NCBI RefSeq assembly: GCF_902158555.1
Contig: NZ_CABGGS010000023.1
Span: 186,001-250,000, forward strand
From: Klebsiella spallanzanii
Lineage (GTDB): Bacteria > Pseudomonadota > Gammaproteobacteria > Enterobacterales > Enterobacteriaceae
Reading direction: 5' to 3'
DNA: 64,000 nt
In this document: piece by piece, positions 42,920 through 53,677 of the stretch
Position numbering within the stretch: the stretch's first letter is position 1
How the letters are laid out: the number at the start of each line of letters is the position of its first letter
Program-made: the position numbers and the translations under genes
Notes under the pieces: generated by a model
What the model saw: the letters and a program-made list of their open reading frames with translations, nothing else
Told to the model about the DNA's origin: nothing
Database searches by the model: none

Positions 42920-44137
42920 ATGAAACGTGCAGTGATTACTGGCCTGGGCATCGTTTCCAGTATTGGTAATAACCAGCAGGAAGTCCTGGCATCTCTGCGT
43001 GAAGGACGCTCCGGGATCACTTTCTCTGAAGAGTTTAAAGATTCGGGAATGCGCAGCCACGTATGGGGTAATGTCAAACTGGACACAACGGGTTTGATCG
43101 ACCGTAAAGTGGTTCGTTTCATGAACGATGCCTCTATCTATTCCTATCTCTCCATGCAGCAGGCGATTGAAGATGCTGGCCTGAAAGAAGAAGTCTATCA
43201 GCAAAACCCGCGTGTGGGTCTGATTGCCGGTTCCGGCGGTTCTTCTAAATCTCAGGTTTTCGGCGCTGACGCAATGCGCAGCCCGCGTGGTCTGAAAGCC
43301 GTAGGTCCTTATGTAGTGACTAAAGCGATGGCATCTGCGGTATCCGCTTGCCTTGCCACACCGTTCAAAATCTATGGCGTGAACTACTCCATCAGCTCTG
43401 CTTGTGCGACTTCCGCACACTGTATCGGTAATGCTGTTGAGCAAATTCAGCTGGGTAAACAGGATATCGTGTTTGCTGGCGGCGGCGAAGAGCTGTGCTG
43501 GGAAATGGCCTGTGAGTTCGACGCGATGGGTGCTCTGTCCACTAAATACAACGAAACGCCGGAAAAAGCGTCCCGTACCTATGATGCGCATCGCGATGGC
43601 TTCATCATCGCAGGCGGCGGCGGTATGGTTGTCGTTGAAGAGCTGGAACACGCTCTGGCGCGCGGCGCGCACATTTATGCTGAAATCGTTGGCTACGGCG
43701 CAACGTCCGATGGTGCTGATATGGTTGCTCCATCCGGTGAAGGCGCGGTGCGCTGCATGAAGATGGCGATGCACGGCGTTGATACCCCAATCGATTACCT
43801 GAACTCCCACGGTACTTCTACACCGGTTGGCGATGTGAAGGAACTGGGCGCTATTCGCGAAGTTTTCGGTGATAACAGCCCGGCAATCTCTGCCACAAAA
43901 GCGATGACCGGCCACTCTCTGGGCGCGGCTGGCGTGCAGGAAGCTATCTACTCTCTGCTGATGCTGGAACACGGCTTTATCGCCCCAAGCATCAACATTG
44001 AAGAGATGGACGAGCAGGCTGCAGGCCTGAACATCGTGACCGAGCCGACTGAGCGCGCGCTGACTACCGTGATGTCTAACAGCTTCGGTTTTGGCGGGAC
44101 TAACGCCACGCTGGTGATGCGCAAATACAGCGCGTAA
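42920..44137 (+). CDS. fabB: 3-oxoacyl-ACP synthase I
   Basis: Condensing enzyme (KAS I) of fatty-acid synthesis, required for unsaturated fatty acids. 405 residues (E. coli 406). The nucleophilic Cys is in [12 protein letters not shown] (about 163) and the catalytic histidines in [11 protein letters not shown] (about 298) and [10 protein letters not shown] (about 333). AGAGG precedes the ATG. Codon choice is strongly biased to common codons, as expected for a highly expressed gene. FadR and FabR sites lie upstream and a strong terminator downstream. Confidence 0.98.
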   Translation: MKRAVITGLGIVSSIGNNQQEVLASLREGRSGITFSEEFKDSGMRSHVWGNVKLDTTGLIDRKVVRFMNDASIYSYLSMQQAIEDAGLKEEVYQQNPRVGLIAGSGGSSKSQVFGADAMRSPRGLKAVGPYVVTKAMASAVSACLATPFKIYGVNYSISSACATSAHCIGNAVEQIQLGKQDIVFAGGGEELCWEMACEFDAMGALSTKYNETPEKASRTYDAHRDGFIIAGGGGMVVVEELEHALARGAHIYAEIVGYGATSDGADMVAPSGEGAVRCMKMAMHGVDTPIDYLNSHGTSTPVGDVKELGAIREVFGDNSPAISATKAMTGHSLGAAGVQEAIYSLLMLEHGFIAPSINIEEMDEQAAGLNIVTEPTERALTTVMSNSFGFGGTNATLVMRKYSA

Positions 44138-44152
44138 CGAGCAAACCTTGAG

Positions 44153-44179
44153 AAGGGAGCCAACGGGCTCCCTTTTTTG
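44153..44179 (+). terminator. Terminator of fabB
   Basis: AAGGGAGCC and GGCTCCCTT form a perfect 9-bp stem with loop AACG, followed by TTTT. Confidence 0.9.
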
Positions 44180-44342
44180 TCTTCTTGACAGACCCCTGCG
44201 CAAGCAGGCAAACTCCTGCCACAACATTATTCTCTCCGATAATGCGTAAGCGTTTAACGTCATCCAACGCGCCTTAACCCTGATAATCAGGTGGAGAGGG
44301 CGTGGCTATCACCTCGCCTTACTCTGCGAACTGGAGTAAAGC

Positions 44343-45518
44343 ATGTCCGCAGTAACTGAAACAAAAAATCCCCCTTCAGCGAATGGTTCGCTATTTCGTA
44401 TCACGTTGGCCGTTTTTCTGACCTATATGACCGTAGGCCTGCCGCTACCGGTTATTCCCTTGTTTGTTCATCAGGAACTGGGGTTCGGTAACACTATGGT
44501 TGGCGCGGCCGTCGGTATCCAGTTTTTAGCTACCGTATTAACCCGTGGCTATGCCGGTCGCCTGGCGGATCAGTATGGCGCCAAGCGCTCCGTTCTGCAG
44601 GGGATGCTGGCCTGTGCGCTGGCGGGTGGTGCCTGGCTATGCGCTGCGTTGTTGCCGGTACCCGTCATGGCAAAGTTTGGTCTGCTGGTACTGGGTCGTT
44701 TGATTCTTGGTTTTGGTGAAAGTCAGCTGCTTACCGGCAATTTAAGCTGGGGGATGGGGCTGGTTGGTCCCTCACGTTCTGGCAAGGTGATGTCGTGGAA
44801 CGGCATGGCGATATATGGCTCGTTAGCAGCCGGTGCGCCGCTGGGGCTGCTGATCTACAGCCATTACGGCGTTGCGGTGCTGGCCTGCGTCACCATGGTG
44901 CTGCCGTTAGTCGCATGGGCAATTAATGGCACGGTGCGTAAAACGCCCGCTCACGGCGGGGAGCGGCCGTCACTGTGGAGCGTCGTGGGTATGATCTGGC
45001 GACCCGGTATAGGTCTTGGTCTGCAGGGCGTCGGCTTCGCGGTCATTGGCACGTTCGTTTCTTTGTATTTCGCCAGCAACGGCTGGGCGATGGCTGGTTT
45101 CACGTTGACCGCGTTTGGCGGGGCCTTTGTGCTGATGCGCGTACTGTTTGGCTGGATGCCAGATCGTTTTGGCGGGGTGAAAGTCGCCATCGTTTCGCTG
45201 CTGATTGAGGCGATTGGTCTGGCTCTGCTTTGGCAGGCACCCAATGCCTGGGTGGCGCTGGCGGGCGCCGCGTTGACTGGCTGCGGTTGCTCACTTATCT
45301 TCCCGGCGCTGGGCGTAGAAGTCGTGAAGCGTGTACCGCCGCAGGTACGAGGAACGGCGCTTGGCGGCTATGCGGCGTTTCAGGATATCTCTTACGGCAT
45401 CACCGGGCCGCTAACCGGGCTGCTTGCAACCTCTTTAGGCTATTCTTCCGTCTTCCTGGCCGCCGCGATATGCGCAGTGTTGGGGATCATGGTGACGCTA
45501 CTGTCATTGCGTAAATAG
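44343..45518 (+). CDS. yfcJ: MFS transporter YfcJ
   Basis: Major facilitator superfamily protein, 391 residues (E. coli YfcJ 392), about 12 spans. MFS signature [15 protein letters not shown] lies between spans 2 and 3 (about residue 77), with GWMPDRFGG as the symmetric loop near residue 270. Probably a drug or metabolite exporter; substrate not readable. The 5' region 44221-44342 contains GC-rich imperfect repeats but no clear operator. It converges on flk across a hairpin. Confidence 0.93.
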   Translation: MSAVTETKNPPSANGSLFRITLAVFLTYMTVGLPLPVIPLFVHQELGFGNTMVGAAVGIQFLATVLTRGYAGRLADQYGAKRSVLQGMLACALAGGAWLCAALLPVPVMAKFGLLVLGRLILGFGESQLLTGNLSWGMGLVGPSRSGKVMSWNGMAIYGSLAAGAPLGLLIYSHYGVAVLACVTMVLPLVAWAINGTVRKTPAHGGERPSLWSVVGMIWRPGIGLGLQGVGFAVIGTFVSLYFASNGWAMAGFTLTAFGGAFVLMRVLFGWMPDRFGGVKVAIVSLLIEAIGLALLWQAPNAWVALAGAALTGCGCSLIFPALGVEVVKRVPPQVRGTALGGYAAFQDISYGITGPLTGLLATSLGYSSVFLAAAICAVLGIMVTLLSLRK

Positions 45519-45527
45519 AATCATCAT

Positions 45528-45547
45528 TCGGCCCTACATCGGGCCGA
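45528..45547. terminator. Hairpin between yfcJ and flk
   Basis: TCGGCCC and GGGCCGA form a perfect 7-bp stem with a six-base loop in the 37-bp gap between converging genes; short T-runs follow. Confidence 0.55.
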
Positions 45548-45555
45548 TTAGGTTT

Positions 45556-46515
45556 CTAAATCGCCAGCCACAACAGGCCAAGCACTACGATTAACGTCAG
45601 CACGATAACCCACGGTTTTTTAAACACTAACCATGGTGACGATGGCGGAGCCTGGACTGCTGGGATCGCCAGCGTTTCCTGCGCTCTGGCGACCCTGAGC
45701 ACGAAAATTTTGTTAAGCAACATCAGCAACTGAGCTGGGCTGAGCGGCGTTTGCGCCGATGCATGCCAGCTACTTTGCGCAAAATCCATCACTCTTTGCC
45801 ACTCACCGGTTTCCAGGGGCTGTTTTAACGCGGCTTTTAGTGAGGTTAGCGTCGGCGCTGTCTGCGAGCTGAGCGTTTGCCGCGCGTGTAGCCAGTAAGA
45901 CAGGGGAGTAAAGTGGGTGGCCGGGATCAGTTCCCCACTTTTTACGCCGCTTAGCTCCAGCATTGATTGCCAGATAAGCTTGCTGGATTCGCCAGTGGCG
46001 GCGGCAAGTTTGGTCACCTGCTGATTCAGCGTGTTGTGCTCCGCAGGCAGCAGGGGGCGATGCGTTGGCGGGCGCTGCTGGGGTTGAGGAATCGAGAGTT
46101 GACCGCTTTGCAGTAATTGCAAAACATTCTCCAGCTGCGGCTGGGTCAATGCATGTAGAGCGGTTTGACCGTCATGCTGACGAATATAATCGCTGACCGC
46201 CTGACGATTGTTACCCTGATTCAACAGTTCGCTCAGCTGCGCCAGGATTTGCCGACGGTGATGGTTTTGTTGGGCGAGGATTAAGCGCTGATTCAGGCTG
46301 TTCTCGGCGGACGTAAAATGATTTGCCAGCAGAGGGGCATCGTTTTTCAGGCCCAGATCGTGTTTAACACAGGCCCACACTTCCGCATTTTGCTGCGATG
46401 TTAGCGCCACCAGGCGCGTAATCTGGCGCTCAAGTACGGTGCGCTGCTGCATGGTAAGCGGAGGTTCGCCTGTCCCCGGAGGGCGATCGGACATACCTGA
46501 AACGGGTTGTGTCAT
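45556..46515 (-). CDS. flk: Flagellar hook-length checkpoint regulator Flk
   Basis: Flk protects the anti-sigma factor FlgM and the secretion switch during hook assembly in motile enterobacteria. 319 residues (E. coli 331). Mostly hydrophilic and Gln-rich, with a single C-terminal membrane anchor (VIVLTLIVVLGLLWLAI) and a tail-anchored topology. No flagellar gene lies nearby, as in K-12, so it says little about motility of this strain. It is divergent from pdxB across 124 bp. Confidence 0.9.
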   Translation of the reverse strand: MTQPVSGMSDRPPGTGEPPLTMQQRTVLERQITRLVALTSQQNAEVWACVKHDLGLKNDAPLLANHFTSAENSLNQRLILAQQNHHRRQILAQLSELLNQGNNRQAVSDYIRQHDGQTALHALTQPQLENVLQLLQSGQLSIPQPQQRPPTHRPLLPAEHNTLNQQVTKLAAATGESSKLIWQSMLELSGVKSGELIPATHFTPLSYWLHARQTLSSQTAPTLTSLKAALKQPLETGEWQRVMDFAQSSWHASAQTPLSPAQLLMLLNKIFVLRVARAQETLAIPAVQAPPSSPWLVFKKPWVIVLTLIVVLGLLWLAI

Positions 46516-46639
46516 GATTAATCCTTTGCGTATTGCGGTACTAAAATTGCTGCACTAAGGGCCGGGTGATGATGTTCCTGGCGGCGAGATTATGGCACAC
46601 TTCCCCGGTTTACTCTCGCTCTCAGACAGGTACTGAACC

Positions 46640-47776
46640 GTGAAAATCCTCGTTGATGAAAATATGCCCTATGCGCGTGAGCTTTTTAGCCGCCTGGGGG
46701 AAGTAAAGGCCGTTGCTGGTCGTCCTGTCCCGACCGAAGCGTTGAATGATGCTGATGCGCTGATGGTTCGCTCCGTCACCAAAGTTAACGAAGCGCTGCT
46801 CTCCGGCAAGGCTATCAAATTTGTGGGTACCGCGACGGCAGGCACCGATCATGTCGATCAGGCGTGGCTGCAGCAGGCGGGAATCGGTTTTTCCGCAGCC
46901 CCCGGCTGCAACGCTATCGCGGTGGTGGAATATGTCTTTTCAGCGCTGTTAATGCTGGCCGAGCGAGATGGTTTTGCGCTTACCGACCGCACCGTCGGGA
47001 TCGTGGGGGTCGGCAACGTAGGCGGGCGTTTGCAAAAACGTCTTGAGGCGCTGGGAATAAAAACGCTGCTTTGCGACCCACCGCGCGCCGATCGTGGCGA
47101 TGAGGGCGATTTCCGTACCCTCGACGAGCTGGTGCAGGAAGCGGACGTTCTGACCTTCCATACGCCGCTCTATAAAGAAGGGCAATACAAAACGCTGCAT
47201 CTGGCGGATAAGGCGCTGATCAGCCGTCTTAAGCCGGGGACGATTTTAATCAACGCCTGCCGCGGGCCGGTGGTGGATAACGCCGCGTTGCTGCAACGCC
47301 TGCAGGTTAATCAGCCGTTAAGCGTAGTGCTGGATGTCTGGGAGCCGGAGCCAGACCTGAATACCGAACTGCTCAAGCGGGTTGATATTGGTACTGCGCA
47401 TATTGCGGGTTATACCCTGGAAGGAAAAGCGCGCGGCACGACGCAGGTTTTCGAGGCCTATAGCGCGTTTATCGGCCATCCGCAGCAGGTCGCGCTGGAC
47501 ACCTTACTACCGGCACCAGAGTTTGGTCGTATTACGCTGCATGGACCGCTCGATCAGGCGACGCTAAAACGGCTGGCGCATTTGGTGTATGATGTGCGCC
47601 GCGATGATGCGCCGCTGCGAAAAGTTGCCGGCGTTGCGGGCGAGTTCGACAAGCTGCGCAAAAATTATCAGGAGCGCCGTGAATGGTCCTCGTTGTACGT
47701 GCAGTGCAGCGATAGTCAGGCGGCGACGCTGCTGCGTCAGCTGGGTTTTAACGCTGTACATCATCCTGTTCGTTAA
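46640..47776 (+). CDS. pdxB: Erythronate-4-phosphate dehydrogenase
   Basis: Second step of the DXP-dependent pyridoxal phosphate pathway: 4-phosphoerythronate to 2-oxo-3-hydroxy-4-phosphobutanoate. 378 residues, the E. coli length. D-2-hydroxyacid dehydrogenase fold with NAD motif [12 protein letters not shown] (about 120) and the catalytic Arg/Glu/His in [10 protein letters not shown] (about 208), LDVWEPEP and GTAHIAGYT. It heads the pdxB-usg-truA-dedA run known from E. coli. Confidence 0.97.
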   Translation: MKILVDENMPYARELFSRLGEVKAVAGRPVPTEALNDADALMVRSVTKVNEALLSGKAIKFVGTATAGTDHVDQAWLQQAGIGFSAAPGCNAIAVVEYVFSALLMLAERDGFALTDRTVGIVGVGNVGGRLQKRLEALGIKTLLCDPPRADRGDEGDFRTLDELVQEADVLTFHTPLYKEGQYKTLHLADKALISRLKPGTILINACRGPVVDNAALLQRLQVNQPLSVVLDVWEPEPDLNTELLKRVDIGTAHIAGYTLEGKARGTTQVFEAYSAFIGHPQQVALDTLLPAPEFGRITLHGPLDQATLKRLAHLVYDVRRDDAPLRKVAGVAGEFDKLRKNYQERREWSSLYVQCSDSQAATLLRQLGFNAVHHPVR

Positions 47777-47838
47777 TATCATCTTAATGCTCCTGCTGGA
47801 TAATCCGGCAGGATCGCTTTTTTCTGGAGTACACCACC

Positions 47839-48852
47839 ATGTCTGAAGGCTGGAATATTGCCGTACTGGGCGCAACGGGCGCCGTCGGCGAAGCCCTGCT
47901 TGAAACTCTTGCCGATCGTCAGTTCCCGGTGGGGGATATTTACGCGCTGGCGCGAAATGAAAGCGCGGGTGAGCATCTGCGTTTTTCAGGTAAGTCGGTT
48001 ATCGTTCAGGATGCTGCGGAATTTGACTGGACTCAGGCTCAACTGGCCTTTTTTGCCGCCGGTGTCGAAGCGACCGCCGCGTATATTGAAGATGCCACTA
48101 ACGCGGGCTGTCTGGTAATTGATTTAAGTGGTCTGTTTGCCCTGGAGCCGGACGTGCCGCTGGTGGTTCCGGACGTAAATCCATTCGTATTAGCGGATTA
48201 CCGCAATCGCAACGTTATCGCGGTAGCGAATAGCCTGACCAGCCAGCTGCTGTCAGCGTTGAAACCGCTGATCGATCAGGGTGGACTTTCGCGCATCAGC
48301 GTGACCAACCTGCTGTCCGCCTCCGCCCACGGTAAAAAAGCGGTTGATGCGCTGGCGGGGCAGAGCGCCAAACTGCTGAACGGCATTCCGATCGATGAAG
48401 ACGATTTTTTTGGCCGCCAGCTGGCGTTCAATATGTTGCCGTTGCTACCAGACCGTGAAGGAAGCGTGCGCGAAGAGCGTCGTATTGTCGATGAAGCACG
48501 CAAAATTCTGCAGGATGACGGGCTGATGATCTCCGCAAGCGTTGTCCAGTCGCCGGTGTTCTACGGCCACGCGCAGATGGTGAGCTTTGAAGCGCAGCGT
48601 CCGCTGGCGGCCGAAGAGGCGCGTGATGCCTTTAGCCGCGGCGAAGATATCGAGCTGTCTGAAGAGGGAGAATTCCCGACCCAGGTCGGCGATGCTTCCG
48701 GCAACGCCCGCCTATCCGTCGGCTGCGTGCATAACGATTACGGGATGCCGGAGCAGGTGCAGTTCTGGTCCGTCGCCGATAACGTCCGTTTTGGCGGTGC
48801 GCTGATGGCAGTGAAAATCGCTGAGAAGCTGGTTCAGGAGTATCTGTACTGA
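47839..48852 (+). CDS. usg: USG-1, inactive aspartate-semialdehyde dehydrogenase homologue
   Basis: 337 residues, the E. coli Usg length, homologous to aspartate-semialdehyde dehydrogenase. The NADP motif [14 protein letters not shown] is at about residue 11. The segment corresponding to the catalytic cysteine (NCST in true enzymes) reads ANSLTSQL near residue 129, with Ser in place of Cys, so the dehydrogenase activity is probably lost. Role unknown. The stop shares bases with the truA start (TGATG), giving translational coupling. Confidence 0.93.
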   Translation: MSEGWNIAVLGATGAVGEALLETLADRQFPVGDIYALARNESAGEHLRFSGKSVIVQDAAEFDWTQAQLAFFAAGVEATAAYIEDATNAGCLVIDLSGLFALEPDVPLVVPDVNPFVLADYRNRNVIAVANSLTSQLLSALKPLIDQGGLSRISVTNLLSASAHGKKAVDALAGQSAKLLNGIPIDEDDFFGRQLAFNMLPLLPDREGSVREERRIVDEARKILQDDGLMISASVVQSPVFYGHAQMVSFEAQRPLAAEEARDAFSRGEDIELSEEGEFPTQVGDASGNARLSVGCVHNDYGMPEQVQFWSVADNVRFGGALMAVKIAEKLVQEYLY

Positions 48853-49664
48853 TGTCTGAGATGGAGCAGCCGCCAGTCTATAAAATTGCGCTGGGCATCG
48901 AATATGATGGCAGCAAGTATTACGGCTGGCAGCGGCAAAATGAAGTGCGCAGCGTGCAGGAGAAACTGGAAAAGGCGCTTTCGCAGGTGGCGAATGAGCC
49001 TGTTAACGTTTTTTGCGCGGGTCGTACCGATGCCGGTGTTCATGGCACCGGCCAGGTCGTGCACTTTGAGACGCGCTCGCAGCGTCAGGATGCCGCATGG
49101 ACGCTGGGCGTTAATGCGAATCTACCCGGCGATATCGCGGTTCGCTGGGTGAAGCAGGTTCCGGAAGATTTTCATGCCCGCTTCAGCGCCACGGCGCGCC
49201 GCTATCGCTATGTTATCTATAATCATCGTCTGCGACCGGCGGTATTGAGTCGTGGCGTAACCCATTATTACCTCCCGCTGGATGCAGAACGGATGCAGCG
49301 TGCCGCTCAGTGCCTGTTGGGAGAGAATGATTTCACCTCGTTTCGCGCAGTACAGTGCCAGTCGCGCACCCCGTGGCGTAACGTGATGCACATTAACGTC
49401 ACTCGTTATGGTGCATATGTGGTGGTGGACATCAAAGCAAATGCCTTTGTACATCATATGGTAAGGAACATTGTCGGCAGTCTGATGGAAGTAGGTGCCG
49501 GTAACCAGCCAGAGAGCTGGATTGCAGAACTTCTGGCGGCAAAAGACAGGACGCTTGCCGCCGCAACGGCAAAAGCGGAAGGATTGTATCTGGTGTCGGT
49601 GGACTATCCGGCCCGCTACGACCTGCCGGTTATGCCGATGGGCCCGCTGTTTCTGGCGGACTAA
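48852..49664 (+). CDS. truA: tRNA pseudouridine(38-40) synthase
   Basis: Makes pseudouridine at positions 38-40 of tRNA anticodon stems; loss in E. coli and Salmonella affects his and ilv attenuation. 270 residues, the E. coli length. The catalytic Asp is in [15 protein letters not shown] (about residue 60). It overlaps the usg stop and is followed by dedA after 27 bp. Confidence 0.97.
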   Translation: MSEMEQPPVYKIALGIEYDGSKYYGWQRQNEVRSVQEKLEKALSQVANEPVNVFCAGRTDAGVHGTGQVVHFETRSQRQDAAWTLGVNANLPGDIAVRWVKQVPEDFHARFSATARRYRYVIYNHRLRPAVLSRGVTHYYLPLDAERMQRAAQCLLGENDFTSFRAVQCQSRTPWRNVMHINVTRYGAYVVVDIKANAFVHHMVRNIVGSLMEVGAGNQPESWIAELLAAKDRTLAAATAKAEGLYLVSVDYPARYDLPVMPMGPLFLAD

Positions 49665-49691
49665 CCTGGTCATTAAGGGCTAACGCAAATT

Positions 49692-50351
49692 ATGGACCTG
49701 ATTCATTTTTTAATTGATTTTATCCTGCATATTGATGTGCATCTGGCTGAGCTGGTCGCGGAGTACGGTATCTGGGTATACGCGATTCTGTTTTTGATTC
49801 TGTTCTGCGAAACCGGTCTGGTAGTCACACCGTTCCTGCCGGGCGATTCTTTGCTGTTTGTGGCTGGGGCGCTTTCCGCGCTGCCAACTAACGATCTCAA
49901 CGTGCATTTAATGGTACTGTTGATGGTCATTGCCGCGATTGTTGGCGACGCGCTGAACTACACCATTGGCCGGCTGTTTGGCGAAAAGTTATTCAGCAAC
50001 CCCAATTCAAAAATTTTCCGCCGCAGCTACCTGGATAAGACCCATAGCTTCTACGAACGCCACGGGGGTAAAACCATCATTCTGGCGCGTTTTGTGCCGA
50101 TCGTCAGAACTTTTGCGCCGTTTGTGGCGGGAATGGGGCATATGTCCTATCGTCATTTTGCGATGTATAACGTGGTTGGTGCGCTGCTGTGGGTATTGCT
50201 GTTCACTTACGCAGGATATCTGTTCGGCGATTTGCCGATCGTACAGGAAAATCTTAAGCTACTCATTGTGGCGATTATCGTCCTGTCCGTGTTGCCTGGT
50301 GTGATTGAAGTCATCCGCCACAAGCGGGCGGCGGCGAAACAGGCGAAATAA
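49692..50351 (+). CDS. dedA: DedA-family membrane protein
   Basis: Polytopic inner-membrane protein of 219 residues, the E. coli DedA length. Conserved DedA-family charges are visible in [19 protein letters not shown] (Glu and Asp, about 39-56) and [16 protein letters not shown] (two Arg, about 130-136). The family supports membrane-potential homeostasis and lipid-carrier recycling (undecaprenyl phosphate flipping in relatives). Last gene of the pdxB run. Confidence 0.95.
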   Translation: MDLIHFLIDFILHIDVHLAELVAEYGIWVYAILFLILFCETGLVVTPFLPGDSLLFVAGALSALPTNDLNVHLMVLLMVIAAIVGDALNYTIGRLFGEKLFSNPNSKIFRRSYLDKTHSFYERHGGKTIILARFVPIVRTFAPFVAGMGHMSYRHFAMYNVVGALLWVLLFTYAGYLFGDLPIVQENLKLLIVAIIVLSVLPGVIEVIRHKRAAAKQAK

Positions 50352-50545
50352 CGCGGCGATTCTCTTCGGGCGGTATGCCGCCGTCCGAAGCGTGAAGTGT
50401 GAGCGGTTCGACCACTTTTTTATCCCATGTTACGGGATGTTATGATTTAATGTGCAACATTCATGGTCTGTAAGGGGCAAAAATGGCATTATGCGCCCCT
50501 TGCGACAAAACTGGCATCGACCAGGTTCAGGTAGAAAGGTTATCA

Positions 50546-51460
50546 ATGAGCTGGATTGAACGAATTAAAAGCAATATAACCCCCACCCGTAAGGCAAGTA
50601 TTCCTGAGGGTGTATGGACCAAGTGCGACAGCTGCGGTCAAGTACTGTACCGCGCAGAGCTGGAGCGCAACCTGGAGGTTTGCCCTAAGTGCGATCACCA
50701 CATGCGTATGTCGGCGCGCAATCGCCTGCATAGCCTGCTGGACGAAGGTTCCCTCGTGGAGCTGGGAAGCGAGCTCGAGCCGAAAGATGTGCTGAAGTTC
50801 CGCGATTCGAAAAAGTATAAAGATCGTCTGGCGTCAGCCCAGAAAGAGACTGGCGAAAAAGACGCGCTGGTGGTCATGAAAGGCACCTTGCATGATATGC
50901 CGGTTGTTGCCGCAGCCTTCGAGTTCTCCTTTATGGGTGGGTCAATGGGCTCTGTGGTCGGCGCGCGCTTCGTTCGCGCAGTTGAGCAGGCTCTGGAAGA
51001 CAACTGCCCGCTGATTTGTTTCTCCGCATCCGGCGGCGCGCGTATGCAGGAAGCGCTGATGTCGCTGATGCAGATGGCGAAAACCTCCGCTGCGCTGGCG
51101 AAAATGCAGGAGCGCGGGTTGCCGTATATCTCCGTGCTGACCGATCCAACTATGGGCGGCGTCTCGGCGAGCTTTGCGATGCTGGGCGATCTGAATATCG
51201 CTGAGCCAAAAGCGCTGATCGGCTTTGCCGGTCCCCGCGTTATCGAACAAACCGTTCGCGAGAAGCTTCCACCGGGTTTCCAGCGCAGCGAGTTCCTGAT
51301 TGAGAAAGGGGCGATCGATATGATCGTTCGCCGCCCGGAAATGCGTTTGAAGCTGGCCAGTATCCTGGCGAAGCTAATGAACCTTCCGGCGCCAAATCCG
51401 GAACCCGCCCACGAAGGTGAGGTGGTGCCACCGGTGCCGGATCAGGAACCAGAGGCCTGA
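50546..51460 (+). CDS. accD: Acetyl-CoA carboxylase carboxyltransferase beta subunit
   Basis: Carboxyltransferase beta subunit of acetyl-CoA carboxylase, making malonyl-CoA with AccA. 304 residues from the ATG at 50546 ([11 protein letters not shown]), the E. coli length, with AAGG seven bases away; an in-frame ATG 63 bases upstream is not homologous. The zinc ribbon CDSCG ... CPKCDHH is at about 27-49 and the CoA-binding region [12 protein letters not shown] near 180. A terminator separates it from folC. Confidence 0.98.
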   Translation: MSWIERIKSNITPTRKASIPEGVWTKCDSCGQVLYRAELERNLEVCPKCDHHMRMSARNRLHSLLDEGSLVELGSELEPKDVLKFRDSKKYKDRLASAQKETGEKDALVVMKGTLHDMPVVAAAFEFSFMGGSMGSVVGARFVRAVEQALEDNCPLICFSASGGARMQEALMSLMQMAKTSAALAKMQERGLPYISVLTDPTMGGVSASFAMLGDLNIAEPKALIGFAGPRVIEQTVREKLPPGFQRSEFLIEKGAIDMIVRRPEMRLKLASILAKLMNLPAPNPEPAHEGEVVPPVPDQEPEA

Positions 51461-51468
51461 TAATGCAG

Positions 51469-51498
51469 AGGGCAGGCCTGACGGCGCTGCCCTTTTTT
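51469..51498 (+). terminator. Terminator between accD and folC
   Basis: AGGGCAG and CTGCCCT form the outer stem, GCC/GGC an inner extension, followed by TTTTTT after the stem. folC therefore probably has its own promoter, although some readthrough is likely. Confidence 0.8.
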
Positions 51499-51532
51499 AT
51501 ACGCAGAGTTATCTTAACGCTTGCCGGACATC

Positions 51533-52801
51533 ATGGAAAAACAACCTATTCCTCAGGCCGCGTCGCCCCTGGCTACGTGGCTTTCTTATCTGGAACATTT
51601 GCACAGTAAAACTATCGACCTCGGGCTGGCGCGCGTCAGCGAGGTGGCTGCGCGGATGGCGGTATTAAAACCTGCACCGTTTGTTTTTACGGTGGCGGGG
51701 ACGAATGGTAAAGGGACGACCTGCCGTACCCTGGAATCGGTACTGATGGCGGCGGGCTTTAAAGTTGGCGTTTACAGCTCCCCGCATCTGGTGCGCTATA
51801 CCGAACGGGTGCGCGTACAGGGTGAGGAGCTATCAGAGCTCGCGCATACGACCTCTTTCGCAGAAATCGAAGCGGCGCGCGGCGAGATTTCTCTGAGCTA
51901 CTTCGAGTTTGGTACCCTTTCCGCGCTATGGCTTTTCCAGCAGGCACAGTTGGATGTGGTGATTCTTGAGGTCGGTTTGGGCGGTCGCCTGGATGCGACT
52001 AATATCGTCGATGCTGACGTGGCGGTAGTTACCAGTATCGCGCTTGACCATACGGACTGGCTGGGGCCAGACCGCGAAAGCATCGGCCGCGAAAAGGCAG
52101 GCATTTTCCGCGCAGGCAAACCAGCCGTCGTCGGTGAACCCGATATGCCGCTCACTATTACCGAGGTGGCGAGTGAAAAAGGCGCGCATCTCCTGCGCCG
52201 TGGCGTTAACTGGCGATATGACGCCAGCGCACAGAACTGGTCTTTCAGCGATGAAAGCGGCACGCTGGCCAATCTGCCGCTGCCGCTGGTACCGCTGCCG
52301 AATGCGGCAACCGCGCTCGCAGCCCTGCGTGCCAGCGGGCTCAAGGTTAGCGAGCAGGCGATTCGTGACGGAATTCAAAACGCGATGCTGCCGGGGCGTT
52401 TTCAGATAATCAGTGAGGCACCTCGGGTGATCCTTGATGTCGCGCACAATCCGCACGCGGCGGCGTATCTCGCCGGGCGTCTCAAAACCTTGTTGAAAAC
52501 GGGGCGCGTGCTGGCGGTTATTGGTATGCTGCATGACAAGGATATCGCAGGTACGTTGGCAAATCTGCAGACGGAAGTTGACGACTGGTACTGCGCACCG
52601 CTGGAAGGGCCGCGCGGAGCCACGGCAGAGCAGCTGCTGGAACATTTACCTACAGGCAACGTCTATACTAGCGTCGCGCAGGCTTGGCATGCCGCGATGG
52701 CGGATGCCAGACCTGAGGATACGGTGCTGGTGTGTGGTTCATTTCACACGGTGGCGCATGTAATGGAAGAGATAGACGCGGGGAGAATCTGTGGCGAGTA
52801 A
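51533..52801 (+). CDS. folC: Dihydrofolate synthase / folylpolyglutamate synthase
   Basis: Adds glutamate to dihydropteroate and then to reduced folates. 422 residues from the ATG at 51533, the E. coli length; a TTG four codons upstream is possible. The Mur-ligase-type P-loop VAGTNGKGTTCRT is near residue 48, with ILEVGLGGRLDATN near 145 and FDVAHN-like LDVAHNPHAAAYL near 305. Neither start has a clear ribosome site. The 3' end overlaps dedD by 11 bp. Confidence 0.96.
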   Translation: MEKQPIPQAASPLATWLSYLEHLHSKTIDLGLARVSEVAARMAVLKPAPFVFTVAGTNGKGTTCRTLESVLMAAGFKVGVYSSPHLVRYTERVRVQGEELSELAHTTSFAEIEAARGEISLSYFEFGTLSALWLFQQAQLDVVILEVGLGGRLDATNIVDADVAVVTSIALDHTDWLGPDRESIGREKAGIFRAGKPAVVGEPDMPLTITEVASEKGAHLLRRGVNWRYDASAQNWSFSDESGTLANLPLPLVPLPNAATALAALRASGLKVSEQAIRDGIQNAMLPGRFQIISEAPRVILDVAHNPHAAAYLAGRLKTLLKTGRVLAVIGMLHDKDIAGTLANLQTEVDDWYCAPLEGPRGATAEQLLEHLPTGNVYTSVAQAWHAAMADARPEDTVLVCGSFHTVAHVMEEIDAGRICGE

Positions 52802-53477
52802 GTTTCAGAACCGTTTAGTCGGGACGATTGTGCTGGTGGCGCTGGGGGTGATAATCCTGCCAGGGCTGCTCGATGGTCAGAAAAAACATTATCAGGATGA
52901 GTTTGCCGCAATTCCGCTGGTGCCAAAACCGGGGGATCGTGATGAGCCGGATATGCTGCCTGCGGCAACTCAGGCGCTGCCTTCGCAGCCTCCTGAAGGG
53001 GCGGCGGAAGAGGTGAGAGCCGGAGACGCCGCCGCGCCATCGTTGGATCCATCGCGGATCCCGGTGAACAATAACAGTTTTGATGTGGTGCAGGAGCCGG
53101 TTGTCGCGCCAAAACCGCAGCCTCAGCCTAAACCTCAGCCGAAGCTGGTTGAGAAACCACAGCCGCAGCAGCAGGTCGCGGCGCAAGCGCCGACCCCTAA
53201 ACCGCAGCAGCAGGCTGAAATTCCGGCACCGACCGGTAAAGCGTATGTTGTGCAGTTAGGCGCGCTGAAGAATGCCGATAAGGTCAACGAGATCGTCGGT
53301 AAACTGCGCGCTTCTGGCTTTAAAGTTTACACGTCGCCTTCGACGCCGGTGCAGGGTAAAATTACCCGTATTTTGGTTGGCCCGGATGCCTCAAGAGATA
53401 AGCTGAAGGGGCAACTTGGCGAACTGCAGCAACTTTCAGGACTTAGCGGCGTGGTGATGGGCTACAGCCCGAACTAA
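52791..53477 (+). CDS. dedD: SPOR-domain cell-division protein DedD
   Basis: Inner-membrane divisome protein that binds denuded septal peptidoglycan. 228 residues (E. coli 220), starting at GTG 52791 with GGGAG six bases upstream. One membrane span at about 8-26, a long Pro/Gln/Lys-rich periplasmic linker (about 80-150, with repeated KPQPQPKPQ) and a C-terminal SPOR domain (YVVQLGALKNADKVNEI to the end). The linker is longer than in K-12. It overlaps the end of folC. Confidence 0.95.
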   Translation: MASKFQNRLVGTIVLVALGVIILPGLLDGQKKHYQDEFAAIPLVPKPGDRDEPDMLPAATQALPSQPPEGAAEEVRAGDAAAPSLDPSRIPVNNNSFDVVQEPVVAPKPQPQPKPQPKLVEKPQPQQQVAAQAPTPKPQQQAEIPAPTGKAYVVQLGALKNADKVNEIVGKLRASGFKVYTSPSTPVQGKITRILVGPDASRDKLKGQLGELQQLSGLSGVVMGYSPN

Positions 53478-53547
53478 CCCTCTCTTTTTTTAAAGAGAAG
53501 CGTGCTGAAACCCCTGTCTGACGCGCCCTGAAGAGGCGAAAGGCAGT

Positions 53548-53580
53548 ATGGCGTTGAATGTTTTTTCAGCGCCATTTTTA
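53548..53580 (+). terminator. Terminator of the folC-dedD unit
   Basis: ATGGCGTTGAA pairs with TTCAGCGCCAT (one G-T wobble) around loop TGTTTT, followed by TTTTTA. It lies just before the PurR-controlled promoter of cvpA. Confidence 0.78.
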
Positions 53581-53604
53581 TTTCTGTAGGGCACGGAAAT
53601 CCCT

Positions 53605-53620
53605 ACGCAAACGTTTTCTT
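53605..53620 (+). promoter_or_regulatory. PurR operator of cvpA-purF
   Basis: ACGCAAACGTTTTCTT is an essentially perfect PurR box. It precedes a -10-like TAGAAT at 53628-53633 and lies 58 bases before cvpA, the position of the known E. coli operator. Confidence 0.9.
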
Positions 53621-53677
53621 TTTCTGTTAGAATGCGCCCCGAACCGGACGACAGGGCGTAAAAATCGTGGGACGTAT

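Noticed and set aside
42890-44263. 457-codon open frame antisense to fabB
   Set aside because: It is a shadow of the highly codon-biased fabB gene; the translation is rich in Cys, His and Arg with no domain, and it has no ribosome site.
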